Positions 1 through 19,511 of a stretch of 64,000 nucleotides of DNA are shown here, piece after piece (position 1 is the first letter of the stretch; the number at the start of each line of letters is the position of its first letter). This DNA comes from Axinella damicornis (taxonomy: Eukaryota > Porifera > Demospongiae > Axinellida > Axinellidae): contig OZ007506.1 of NCBI GenBank assembly GCA_963931865.1, positions 3,964,926 to 4,028,925 of the forward strand, read 5' to 3'. The position numbers and the translations under genes are program-made. A model generated the notes under the pieces. The model did not search any database. It was not told the DNA's origin and saw only the letters and a program-made list of their open reading frames with translations.

Positions 1-147
1 TATAGGCCGGGCGACAGGGTGCTAATAGGTGAATTACTGGGAAGTAGCTGAGTGAGTGAAGCTACTTGTGCAATTAATGCATGGTCAGCAGTGAGGACTG
101 GATTACGGTACAGTGCATGGCTAGTCCTGGAATACTGTGTAACTTAC

Positions 148-1618
148 AGTAACATAGTTCAGCTCCCTCTTTAACTGGTGGATCTCTGCTAGCAATTCAG
201 ACCTGCATGGACAAAACTTTGCCGCATCAGTAAGTTGCAAAGTCAACAGACCACTATCCAACATGATGCACATGCAAGGTGCATGCCAGCACAGCTGCAA
301 GAGGCAAGGTGCATGCCAGCGCAGCTGCAAGTGGCAAGGTGCATGCCAGCGCAGCTGCAAGTGGCAAGGTGCATGCCAGTGCAGCTGCAAGTGGCAAGGT
401 GCATGCCAGCAGATGCAAGTAGCAAATGACGGAAACAGGACAACAGAGAGTAGCCATCCTTATCCTGGCACTGTCGAGTTAGAATCAAAATACAGCAACG
501 ACATAATTTATTTCTTCCTAACACCAATTATTTTCTCCCACGTAGCTTTGCAGAGGTGCACACTCCACAGCACCTCAGGGCACAGGCTGTGCTTGGGCAA
601 TGGGCAGTTACTTTGCTCTAACTACACCGCCAGTGGCCAGAGTGATACAAGAGATGGACCCACCTTTCAGTTTCCTCAGTACACGATACAACCTCTTTGA
701 GTTTGGACTTCAATCTTCGGGTCACTTTCCGCTTCTCTGAAAGGAAAATCAACAGCGCACAGTCACCTACCTGTAGCTAACTCCATAACAAATGACTTGA
801 CAATAATTGATGACCCACCAAAAAATCTAACCATCCGGTATTTCTTGGCGACTTTCTTGTTCCGCTGCTCATGTTGCTGCCCTGTCAGCTCCTGGTCCAG
901 TAATCTCAGGACTTGCTGCTTCGTCAGCCTCACCGTCTCCGGGAGATCATCCTTGGGTATAGTATTCAGGAGGAGGAGAGATAGGAAAAAAAAGAAGTTA
1001 TTCCAGGCAGATTGAAAGGACCACCAACCTAATAAGGAAACATACAGGCATGAGCATAGCTTGCTAATGCTAATGGCATGTAACAGACCCACACTGAGAC
1101 CTTCAGCTTTAGGCAGTTGCATCAGTATGCTCACATTGCGTCATAAATGGTATAATGAAGTGCAAAATCTAGTCTAATAAGCTAGCCCTTCGCTTTCTCC
1201 AGCACATGATCTCTTTCAGTATGTGGTCACGTGAGTCGATACATGCTGGGGAAAATTCGAGGGGCTAGCCTGTTAGACTATGCAAGATCATGGAAATGGA
1301 GACTAACGGGGGGCATTATTTAGAGTCATTACATACACGATCTACCATAACTGGACCAGTGGTACACATCCTTCTGCAACACACAGGTAATATTTGAACA
1401 CTGAATCATACAAAATAGAGTTAACATCTAGAATTGCAAGAACTGAGTTGACAAACCAGACGTCAGTCTATCATGCAGAGGAAATTCTTTCCTCCTGAAA
1501 CTGATATGCACTCTAATGCTCTATATCTCACCCTTGAAAGTAATCTTTTGGTGTCCCTAATTCTCTGCTTCAACGAACGCTTCTTTGCTTTCCCTTCTTT
1601 CTCTGGCTCCATGTCCAT
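148..1618 (-). CDS. Efg1-family rRNA-processing protein, 5' part (3' end beyond window)
   Basis: Four exons on the minus strand join in phase: 1618-1532, 951-819, 736-664 and 202-148. The start at 1618 gives MDMEPEKEGKAKKRSLKQRI, followed by RDTKRLLSR. The second exon carries KKVAKKYRMVRFF, completed across the next junction by EKRKVTRRLK. The fourth ends ...LKRELNYVT. A basic N-terminal helix (LKQRIRDTKRLL), then a KY-MVRFFE-K-R block and an L..LNYV segment is the layout I recall for the Efg1 family, nucleolar proteins of small-subunit rRNA maturation in yeast. All junctions have GT donors and AG acceptors with matching phases (0, 1, 2), and the last visible exon ends in phase 0. The C-terminus lies left of position 1. 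A second ATG at 1612 is possible. The gene is head-to-head with CBS. The family call is from memory. Confidence 0.72.
273..425. repeat. 30-bp minisatellite in Efg1 intron
   Basis: About five tandem copies of a 30-bp unit containing GGTGCATGCCAGCGCAGCTG lie inside the third visible Efg1 intron. Because 30 is divisible by 3, every frame stays open and produces spurious repetitive ORFs on both strands. Confidence 0.9.
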
Positions 1619-2208
1619 GACTATCCGATCGTCTCACTCCCAAACGCCTAGTGTGGGAACGAGACAAGCTGCGACCTTGAACACGTGACGAGCGCATGCG
1701 CATAAAAATAGCAGTGCGGTACGGAAATATCCTAAAAAGGCAATCGCATACGGTATTCATTGATATTGTGCGTAGGCGGTTTGCTCAACGCGCTTTACTT
1801 GTCAGGCCAGTTATTTGACGGACTTTGTGCCCACCTCGCTCACCCGGTCTAACAAGTTCGCTCCGCGCGGCAGTTTCGGACTTCGTAAGTGAAACTGAGT
1901 ACAGACGGCGCGCCTTTGCATATATAATCTGCAGCGTACCTTTTTTGCTAACGGCGTGTATTCCGCCGCAGCATTATACTAGTGCTAGCACGCCTTGTGC
2001 CCCCCCAAATTATTTCACTGTGACCTTTCGATGTTTCATCCCCCAAGATTGTCTAGAAATATTTATTCTCCTGTGTGCTGAAGTAACATTATTCCATGCC
2101 AGTATTCAACGGTAGCAGTGAGCTTGTTTCCACTTTCATTGATTGCATTATTATTATCTCCATCAAGCTTTCATCAAAAGACGAGATTTGCAAGTCAGAC
2201 ACACCAGA
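1619..2208. promoter_or_regulatory. Probable bidirectional promoter between Efg1 and CBS
   Basis: The 590 bp between the divergent start codons hold an E-box-like CACGTGACG at about 1682-1690 and a perfect GCGCATGCGC palindrome at 1692-1701, the consensus of NRF1-type sites. There is no convincing TATA box. Head-to-head spacing, the paired motifs and the housekeeping nature of both genes fit a shared CpG-type promoter; that function is inferred. Confidence 0.5.
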
Positions 2209-11087
<8,879 letters not shown>

Positions 11088-11874
11088 TGGTACCAACGGA
11101 ACAATTGAATAACAACATGACATTGTACATCAGTGTACTTGGTTAACTCGTGTAGTTAAGTCCCAATATTTATTTTGAGTTCATCAGTAGAGTTAAACAG
11201 TGCATTTGTTCGTGGTAATACTGTTTGGGTAGTCTGGATCACCCTATACTCTTATTGTACATTTGTCATTGTCATAACAACAGAATGAAGTTTATTTCAC
11301 CTTCCTTAAGTGAAAGTTCCTGTTTCAATTACACTTATGCTTATTGAATGCAATGTTTGCTGTGGCCTATAACAACATGCCCATACCCCTTTACGTTAGG
11401 TTACCTTTAACCGTCGGTTAACTAACGTAAAGGGGTATGTGCTACCTTTAACCGTCAGGGGCCCCCAGAGGTAACCTAACGTAAAGGGGTATGTGCTACC
11501 TTAATTGTTGACATATCCGGGCTACTGGAGGAGGCCAACAGCATCAGAGGATGAACAACAGAGACGGAAGCACACTCACAGTTTGAACGGCTACCGGTGC
11601 CAATCTAGAGCATGGGGGGTGGGGCTGTGCAATAATAATACTCCAACTGCAATATCTCCCTATATAGTGCTGTACCACTCCACTAGTATAGTACACCCAG
11701 CCCCTTAACATGGTGTCTTACTGGTTGCATGCTTTGCATAATGGAGCATAAGTAGCCTCGTTCCCAGGCCGTCTGCCAGTCGCGCGCGCATCGCATTCAA
11801 AGGCCACTCTACACCATCAAATTGACACAAAGTATGTTCCACAGGTTTAAAGTATCACAACATCCCAATCCCCC
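11088..11874. other. CBS 3' flank and small hairpin repeats
   Basis: No gene was found. At 11391-11500 the block CCCCTTTACGTTAGGTTACC occurs with an inverse and a partial direct copy (ACCTAACGTAAAGGGGTATG, twice), making a compact hairpin cluster. A solo TAGCCTCGTTCCCAGGC end sits near 11754. The CBS polyadenylation site should lie at the start of this stretch but I could not pin a clear AATAAA. Confidence 0.6.
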
Positions 11875-12130
11875 ATCCCCATGCTCCCACCACCCTGCCC
11901 CACCCCCCAGCCCCACCCCCCATGCTCCCAGCCCCCAGCCCCACCCCCCATGCTCCCACCCCCCAGCCCCACCCCCCCATGCTCCCACCCCCCAGCCCCA
12001 CCCCCCATGCTCCCACCCCCCAGCCCCACCCCCCATGCTCCCACCCCCCAGCCCCACCCCCCATGCTCCCACCCCCCAGCCCCACCCCCCATGCTCCCAC
12101 CCCCCATGCTCCCAGCCCCACCCCAGCCCT
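11875..12130. repeat. 29-bp C-rich minisatellite
   Basis: Tandem copies of a unit containing CATGCTCCCACCCCCCAGCC. The same CATGCTCCCACC core recurs near 29220-29300, 17 kb away. Confidence 0.95.
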
Positions 12131-12354
12131 GGAGGACAAAGGTATAGCTAGGGTTTAGTTAGTAAGGGCTCACCTTACTAAACCAAACCCGAACTAAATC
12201 TAAGCCCGAATGACTAAAACGCAACTTGATGCTCCTTTTATACCCGCAAAAGCCTGGTCGGCAACGCGTGACTTGACTCGGGAAAGGCAAGAATCACGCT
12301 CATCTCTGTCCACAATGTACGCGTGCACAAGGAAATTTCCCGCCATAACTGAAT

Positions 12355-12420
12355 AATCGCAGATGCGAAGCAATCAGATCGCAGCATTACGAACCAATCA
12401 GATCGCAGCAATGTGCACGC
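12355..12420 (+). promoter_or_regulatory. Paired CCAAT-type motifs
   Basis: Two near-identical blocks, GAAGCAATCAGATCGCAGC and GAACCAATCAGATCGCAGC, sit about 400 bp upstream of the LZIC-like exon. The second contains a perfect CCAAT box. This may be the promoter of that exon. Confidence 0.35.
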
Positions 12421-12816
12421 GCAGGCTATTGCCAACGATGAGCGTGCTTGCGTCTTTGTCGTTTTCTGGTACTGCTCACCTCCTCTGGCAGGTCCTCTGC
12501 AGCTAGCGTTCCCTCTGTTGCTGTAGTTCCGATCAATGGCTGTTCGGTAGGCAGTTAGTCTGGCACCCAACCCCCCACGCCATTTGCTGCCATAGGAACT
12601 AGACGTCTCTAGCTAGTGGCTGTAGTTGAGAAGAGTACCTACACACACAGCGCGAGGTTCACAATCCAGTAGGCAGAGGGAGGGGGGAACCGAACAGCTA
12701 GCTACTGTAAAATTTAAGTACGTCATATGAACCTGGAACGTGGACATGCTGGTATGGGATGGGGAATGTGATAGACGCAGAAGAGTTTCTTTGAGCGGCA
12801 GAGATGAGCTCCAGAG

Positions 12817-12919
12817 ATGAGCTCCAGAGGGCGGTCTGAAACGCAGAAAAGCTCAAGCAGAACCTGGAGGACCAGCTGGACAGGCTAGTGGCTCAACTGT
12901 CCGACCTCGAGGAGTGCAG
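12817..12919 (+). pseudogene. LZIC-like first coding exon with frameshift
   Basis: ATG at 12817 opens MSSRGRSETQ. One frame over, KLKQNLEDQLDRLVAQLSDL then EECR follows to a GTGAGT donor. Together these match the N-terminus of LZIC (leucine zipper and ICAT domain protein), which starts M-SRG--ET-KLKQNLE-QLDRL. Joining them needs one added base in the AAAA run near 12847-12850. A 13-bp direct duplication (GATGAGCTCCAGA) sits at the start codon. The rest of LZIC (acidic EE-D-DEYEETKKE region and ICAT domain) is not visible downstream, so this is either an orphan fragment, a decayed gene or the edge of an assembly fault. Confidence 0.6.
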
Positions 12920-13114
12920 GTGAGTGCTTCATAGTCTTGCAGCGCAGCGCCAGGCCCTGCCCGTCTATTAATATGAACAGCTCCTACTTCCCACAATGGC
13001 TACCCAGCAGACCAGTTAACCTAGCTGCTAAGTGTGTGCTTGAGATGCCCAAAACCAATTCCTACACTATGCAGTGCAATGTTCGAGATTACCTCTAGCC
13101 CCTTCTCTTCCCAG

Positions 13115-13209
13115 GCCATGCACTGCTGCGGTGTCGAAGAGCGTCCCTGCACTGCTGCTGGGCCAAAGTGACTCGATCCATCCTGAGGTGGCCCTGGCCT
13201 GCAAGCTAT
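13115..13209 (+). other. Unassigned exon-like segment
   Basis: After a CTTCTCTTCCCAG acceptor, an open frame in phase with the LZIC-like donor reads ...AAVSKSVPALLLGQSDSIH and PEVALACKL, up to a possible GTCAGT donor. The composition looks coding (helical-repeat flavour), but I do not recognise the protein. Confidence 0.3.
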
Positions 13210-13420
13210 GTCAGTCAGGATGAGAGGGTCCGGGCACGTGGGTCCGGGTGTTCATCTAGGCAATTCAGCAGCATGTCAAGTAAGCATTTGCTCCGTGGAA
13301 CAATCTGACACGCGATGCAGATTTGACTGGGCTAATCTGTTCCCTAATTATGGGAGCATACGTATAGGCGCACCGAAACGTTTATTGACCTACTTTTCAG
13401 AATATACACAAACTTGGCCA

Positions 13421-14125
13421 TGCCCCCCCCCCCCCCCCCCCCCCCCCACTGTTCCTACGCCTATGCATCAATCTCCATCTTCTGTCCCCCTCATAAAGAG
13501 ACAGAAACCGTGCTCAGTGCTACTGCCCGAATTAAGGTACACATCCTCCCCCATCACATTCACTCTTTGCTTTGCCCATCACACACACTCATCACCCTCA
13601 TTCTCATCCCCTCACCAATCATCCTCACCCATCACCCTCACTGATCGCCCTCACTGATCACCCTCACCAATCATCCTCAACCATCACCCTCACCGATCAG
13701 CCTCACTGATCGATCACCCTCATCAATCATCCTCACCCATCACCCTCACTGATCGCCCTCACTGATCACCCTCACCAATCATCCTCAACCATCACCCTCA
13801 CTGATCAGCCTCACTGATCGATCACCCTCATCAATCATCCTCACCCATCACCCTCACCGATCAGCCTCACTGATCGCCCTCACTGATCACCCTCACCAAT
13901 CATCCTCAACCATCACCCTCACTGATCAGCCTCACTGATTGCCCTCTCTGATCACCCCATCCTCACCCATCACCCTCACTGATCAGCCTCACTGATCGTC
14001 CTCTCTGATCACCCTGATCATCATCCTCACCCATCACCCTCACTGATCAGCCTCACTGATCGTCCTCTCTGATCACCCTGATCATCATCCTCACCCATCA
14101 CCCTCACTGATCACCCTCACCCATT
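13421..14125. repeat. Poly-C tract and CATCACCCTCACTGATC minisatellite
   Basis: A run of about 26 C at 13421-13447 is followed, from about 13560, by a long imperfect tandem array built on CATCACCCTCACTGATC and the variant CAGCCTCACTGATCG, with higher-order units of roughly 100 bp. No gene lies in it. Confidence 0.9.
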
Positions 14126-14126
14126 A

Positions 14127-14187
14127 GAACAAGACCATTGAAAAAATCGAGAGGGTCAGGAAACGTCTGCAGCAGAAGTGTACCGAG
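14127..14187 (+). other. Unassigned exon-like segment and flank
   Basis: After a CATTAG acceptor, the frame NKTIEKIERVRKRLQQKCTE (basic, helical) runs to a GTAAGA donor. It matches no USP7 or LZIC part I can recall and does not join in phase with the segment at 13115. From here to 15005 only a CCCTCC array (14521-14652) and one foldback element are evident. Confidence 0.3.
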
Positions 14188-14520
14188 TAAGATGTACTGA
14201 TTCAGAATTTGATTACTTGGTACCCACTGTACTCCTGGAACTTTTATTTGTCCATGGGCCCAGTAAGAAAACATAACACTTACTCTAGAAAGCAAAATGG
14301 AGTTTAGTGATGTCCATAAGTATAATAGCAATGGAAAATGTATCAGTCCCATTCCATTCTTATAATAGGATGGGGTCATAGACTGACAATGAGTGCATAA
14401 TCCATGTTTCTTGGGTTTTCTAGAGGTGCAGTATATATCTCTCATTTCCTGAGAAAGTTTCACTCCTTTTACTCCCCTCCCTCTCCCCATCTTCCTCCTC
14501 ATCTATCTGTCCCTCATGCG

Positions 14521-14652
14521 CCCCCTCCCTCCCTCCCTCCCTCCCTCTCCCTCCCCCTCCCTCCCCCCTCCCTCCCTCCCTCTGCCTCCCCCCTCCCTCT
14601 CCCTCCCCCCTCCCTCCCTCCCCCCTCCCTCCCTCCCTCTCCCTCCCTCCCA
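14521..14652. repeat. CCCTCC/CCCT microsatellite
   Basis: A pure pyrimidine array on the plus strand, ending in CATTCAG. The Pro/Ser/Leu and Gly/Glu/Arg ORFs across it are artefacts. Confidence 0.95.
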
Positions 14653-14874
14653 TTCAGCACTTAAACACCCTCGGGCAGTGTTTATTGGTCTCCAGCTGTG
14701 GCCTCGATCAAGTAACACAGCCCTCGATTCCCAAGGTGGTTAAAGCCCTCGTCTATACTGAAAGTTCATCATCTCTATAGTACCAAGGTTCTAACACAGT
14801 GACTGGATTTGAAGGCAAGATGGAGGTTGGTAACTGCAGTGCCATAATGTGTGGTACTGTTAACCACTTAGCTA

Positions 14875-14927
14875 TAGCCTCGTTCCCAGGCCATGCAAAA
14901 GCTGGGTGGTGCCTGGGAATGAGGCTA
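14875..14927. mobile_element. Short foldback element, TAGCCTCGTTCCCAGG family
   Basis: TAGCCTCGTTCCCAGGCCATG and the inverse GCCTGGGAATGAGGCTA close a very small loop. Confidence 0.8.
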
Positions 14928-15294
14928 GGTAACCAACCACTTGAAGCAGTGGTAGATATTCCCTTTTCTTCCCTCTCTAGTCCTACATCAGAAGCACTCA
15001 TGTAGATTATGGGTCAACAAGGTTAGTGTGTGTGTACACGTGGAATGTGTTGGGAAGCAGTATGTGTGCATATGTGTAAATATTTATTCTCGTGTTTCAG
15101 GGTTGAGACGTTCTTTGACATTCAGCTGAACATCAAGGGAAAAAAGAACTGTAAGATATAGTCCATAGGTACCTACACAGGATATTCGTGTAGCCAACTG
15201 CAAGTCATTTGAAGGTGGTTTTGACTGTGTGGTCTAATCTTCACTGTAACAGTGTACGAGTCATTCAGGGACTATGTAGCAGTGGAGACGCTGA

Positions 15295-15771
<477 letters not shown>

Positions 15772-15919
15772 TGACACGAAGGTGTTACTGATTTGTGCTT
15801 GATTCGTTAAGCTATATATTTAACATGCACTTCTTCTGTGGTCAAATTCAGCACCTGATTCAGTATAGTGTAGATTGTGGGGGCAGCTCTGTGTGTTGCC
15901 ATGGGTATATCGAGATTGA

Positions 15920-16132
<213 letters not shown>

Positions 16133-16712
16133 TGACCTATGCTCAATTGGTCCCCCAAGTGTCCATTTTGGGTCCACTCATTTAATGTGAATGAACTACA
16201 AGATCATGACAGCACACAAATACATTGGCCTTGTCATCTCTGGTCAGGTTTCATGGGGCAATCATATCAGTTCAGCCGAGCGGTCAAACTCATTTCCCTC
16301 CTTAAGTTCATGCACAGTTCCTTGAACCCCCTTGCCCTGAAATGCTCTTAGACCCACAACACCTGCCAATTTTGATTTTGTCCCAGGCCCGTTGTCTCTG
16401 AAGGAGAAGACCCCTGTATAGTGCTATCTACATGTACTACTGGCGAATCCTATTACATCACATGTAATGTTCTCTCGCTCTGCAGTGGTTGAAGTTTGAC
16501 GATGATGTTGTGTCCACCGTAAGTGCACGTACTTTTCAAGTATTGCATGTAGATGTAGTGTATAGATCTGTGGCTTGTACTTTGAAATTCCTTTTCTCTT
16601 GTTGTGTGCAGTGCTCCAGGAAAGATGCCACTGAATGTAACTTCGGAGGAAATGATGTAAGCTTTATTCCGTGGCTCCTCTTGTCAGCTCTGTTAGGAGG
16701 CTGGGTTGAATG

Positions 16713-16822
16713 TAGCCTCGTTCCCAGGTCTTCTCACCCCAGCGTTTGTCACTTGCAGTACTAATGCGGGTTAGTACTGCAAGCGACAAACGCTGGGGTG
16801 AGAAGACCTGGGAACGAGGCTA
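16713..16822. mobile_element. Near-perfect 110-bp foldback element
   Basis: TAGCCTCGTTCCCAGGTCTT starts one arm, and the other arm is almost its exact inverse around a GCGGG loop, in a USP7 intron. The inner part (CACCCCAGCGTTTGTCACTT) recurs at 42740-42869. Confidence 0.92.
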
Positions 16823-17164
16823 GGTTGAATGGTTACGACAATTGATGTCAGTGAATCTCAGGAACAAACTACAAAATCGTGACACTTCCCTGCCGCAATG
16901 TGTTGGAGTCAGTGGGACTGGTCGTTGCGCTTTGCAAGTGGCGGTCCTTGTATTAATTGTCTGTGGAAGTGGTAGAACAGCTGGCGGGCAGGTCGAGAAC
17001 CACCGTTAATTTAGGCAGAAGACGGGCCTTCTACACCTTCAGGTTTTGATCGTATACGGTATACACATGTATACAAAAATACTGTAAGCGATCAAAAACA
17101 GAAGGCCTGGGAAGCTGAAGGAGGCTATGCATGCAGTTATAGCAGCTAGACTAACATGCTACTT

Positions 17165-17640
17165 ATCTTGGGCTAGGAATGAGATATGAAGCTGAAATTT
17201 GCACCATTGTGATCAGCATGAATAGAGCTTTGCAATGATGTCCATTTTGCTGTTGGTTGAATTTTGACCCAAAATCATGAAAAACCATGGATTATAGCCT
17301 TTGGTCGAGTGCGATTTTTGACAAAAATGTGACCAAATTTAGAAGTCATTTTTAGGACATCAGATGAGGTTTCTTTTCGTGCTGATCGCAATGGTTCAAA
17401 TCCCAGCTTTGTATCTCGTTCCTAGCCCGAGATACCTAAGCATACATATAGTACTTAGCTTGCTACTCCAGATATGAATGTCGTTCATGTGTGAGCCAAA
17501 AAACAGCCATCAACTCGAGTGAAACCTTTGGCCGAGTGCAATTTTTGACCAAAATGTAACTTAAGGACATCATTTGAAAGCTCTTTATTATGCTGACCAC
17601 AATGGCACAATTCCCGGCTTCTTATCTTGTTCACATACCT
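17165..17640. repeat. Dispersed repeat, also at 36125-36360
   Basis: Shared blocks include GCACCATTGTGATCAGCATG and AATGTGACCA, plus flanking GGAATGAGATA. Within the copy, diverged direct repeats of the CTGATCGCAATGG/CTGACCACAATGG type occur. Noncoding. Confidence 0.7.
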
Positions 17641-18227
17641 AGTGCAACAGTCTCTTCCAAGTCTATTCCCAATACCATTTTTGGTTCATTGGTCCATTTT
17701 TGGCAGAAATGGCACACCATGCAGTCACTCTATAGAACAGGAGAGCTGTTTCTGCCAATTTAGGCCAAAATTGGATTGTCAAAATGTGCCATAATTGGTA
17801 GAAAATGGTTTTCAAAATGTGCCAATTTTGGCACAAAAACAAACCTCACTTCCACTGACAATCCACTGGTAAATCCTTGACTTTCTAACAAGAAATGGCT
17901 AGTGACTGCCAACTCTGAGATGGTGGCAGGAAGGTACTGGTATGTAAGTCGTTGAAATTGAAGCCAAAAGGTCACGTATGTGGGACCGATGCCACTTCAA
18001 CCAAGGCTCCCTTGTCACAATTGTGCAAATATACATATTCATATACTACAGCAAACTGAATTGTGAGACATGAAGAGTATAGTACTTCTTGAAAAAACTG
18101 CTGCGAATAAAGCTGGTTTGAGTATAATGTGCTGCTCTTGCCAGGCTGAGATGCAAATGAAAACTGTGGAGCAACTTTGGTAGTGTCCATATAGTACCCA
18201 GTACCGTCTTTCAAACTACTGTTCTTT

Positions 18228-18307
18228 TAGCCTCGTTCCCAGGCTCCTCCCCAGCTTTTATGTACAGTATATGACAAAAAGCTGGGGAGGAGCCTGGGAA
18301 TGAGGCT
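18228..18307. mobile_element. Short foldback element, TAGCCTCGTTCCCAGG family
   Basis: TAGCCTCGTTCCCAGGCTCC and AGCTTTT pair with AAAAGCTGGGGAGGAGCCTG and the terminal GGGAATGAGGCT, in a USP7 intron. A (CT)n tract follows at about 18340-18368. Confidence 0.88.
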
Positions 18308-18337
18308 CTTTCATGTCCCACAATATTTCCCATTGTC

Positions 18338-18370
<33 letters not shown>

Positions 18371-18643
18371 CCCTTTCCACACACCCACACCACCCCATGC
18401 AGGACAGCATAGCTATTAGGAATGTCACTAATGCTTACATGCTGGTGTACATAAGGAACAGCTGCTTGGGTATGGTGGTGTCTGTGCAGGTGTCGTCTCC
18501 TTTCAAGACATGTCATGTGTTGTGTCACTTCGTTCGGCAGAGGATGTGCTGCAAGAGGTGACAGACAAGGACATCTCTGAGACTCTGGTGAAGAGAATAG
18601 GAGAAGAGAAGTATAAGTCAACTTTGGGGTGTGAGCTGGGGGC

Positions 18644-19188
18644 GGACCTTATGGCACGCCGTCCGTAACAAAATTTGGTAAACTGGGAAGCTGGCATGAT
18701 GTTTATTTGCCGACGTGTTACGTTTATTTGCTGACGTCGTGCCTTATTTGCCGACGTAGAAATCTTATTTGCCGACGTTGACGTCTTATTTGCCGGCGTT
18801 AAAAATCTTATTTGCTGACGTAGCCGCTTCTTATTTGCCGACGTAGAATTTCTATTTGCCGACGTGGCTTCTTTTGCAGTACTGGTCAGAATCTGACGGC
18901 AAACAAGGGATCGGCGTCGGCAGATAAGAAGTGTACGTCGGCATATAAGAAGTCAACGTCGGCAAATAAGAAGTCAACGTCCGCAGATAAGAAGTCTACG
19001 TCGAAGCGGCTACATCAGCAAATAAACGTTCACGACGGCAAATAAGAATTCCACGCCAGCAAATAAATGTTGCACGTCGGCAAATAAGATTTCTACGCCG
19101 GCAAATAAATGTTGCACGTCGGCAAATAAATATTATGTCAGCTTCCCAGTTTACCTATTTTTGTTACGGACGGCGTGCCATAGGACCT
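18644..19188. mobile_element. Foldback element with opposed 'TTATTTGCCGACGT' tandem arrays
   Basis: Terminal inverted repeats of about 70 bp (containing GGCACGCCGTCCGTAACAAA and AAACTGGGAAGCTG) enclose a left arm of seven to eight TTATTTGCCGACGT-type units and a right arm of about nine inverse ACGTCGGCAAATAAG units around a short unique centre. The left end begins 33 bp after the donor of a USP7 exon. No ORF of note; a non-autonomous foldback transposon is the simplest reading. Confidence 0.92.
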
Positions 19189-19486
19189 GACTGATCCATC
19201 GCATACTCACGATTAATACACACACACTCACATGCATGCACATAACATCCTTACACTCTCTCATGCATTTACAACATACACTGATATACCATACACACAG
19301 GCGTCTGGAGTACCTCCGTCGGAAGGAGCGCATTGAGGCCCACCTGTACCTGACTGTGGATGTCTACCAGGAGGAATGACTTCCAGGGCCACCTGGGAAG
19401 CGACCTTGTTGACTTTGAAGTGGTGAAACCAAGGTAGGAGGGTCGGAAGTAGTGAGGGAGGAAGGGAGGGGGAAGGAGGAAGCGGA

Positions 19487-19511
19487 GGGGGGGGGGGGGG
19501 GGGGGGGGGGG
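19487..19511. repeat. Poly-G tract
   Basis: About 25 G residues in a purine-rich USP7 intron. One of at least seven long G or C homopolymers in the window. Confidence 0.9.

Noticed and set aside
121..700. Repetitive ORFs (CMPAQLQVAR type)
   Set aside because: Product of a 30-bp minisatellite; only 148-202 minus is supported as an exon.
11809..12158. Pro-rich and Gly-rich ORFs
   Set aside because: C-rich minisatellite, no codon signal.
13560..14125. Possible CRISPR-like array of regularly spaced repeats
   Set aside because: Units are contiguous imperfect tandem repeats without unique spacers, in a eukaryotic genome.
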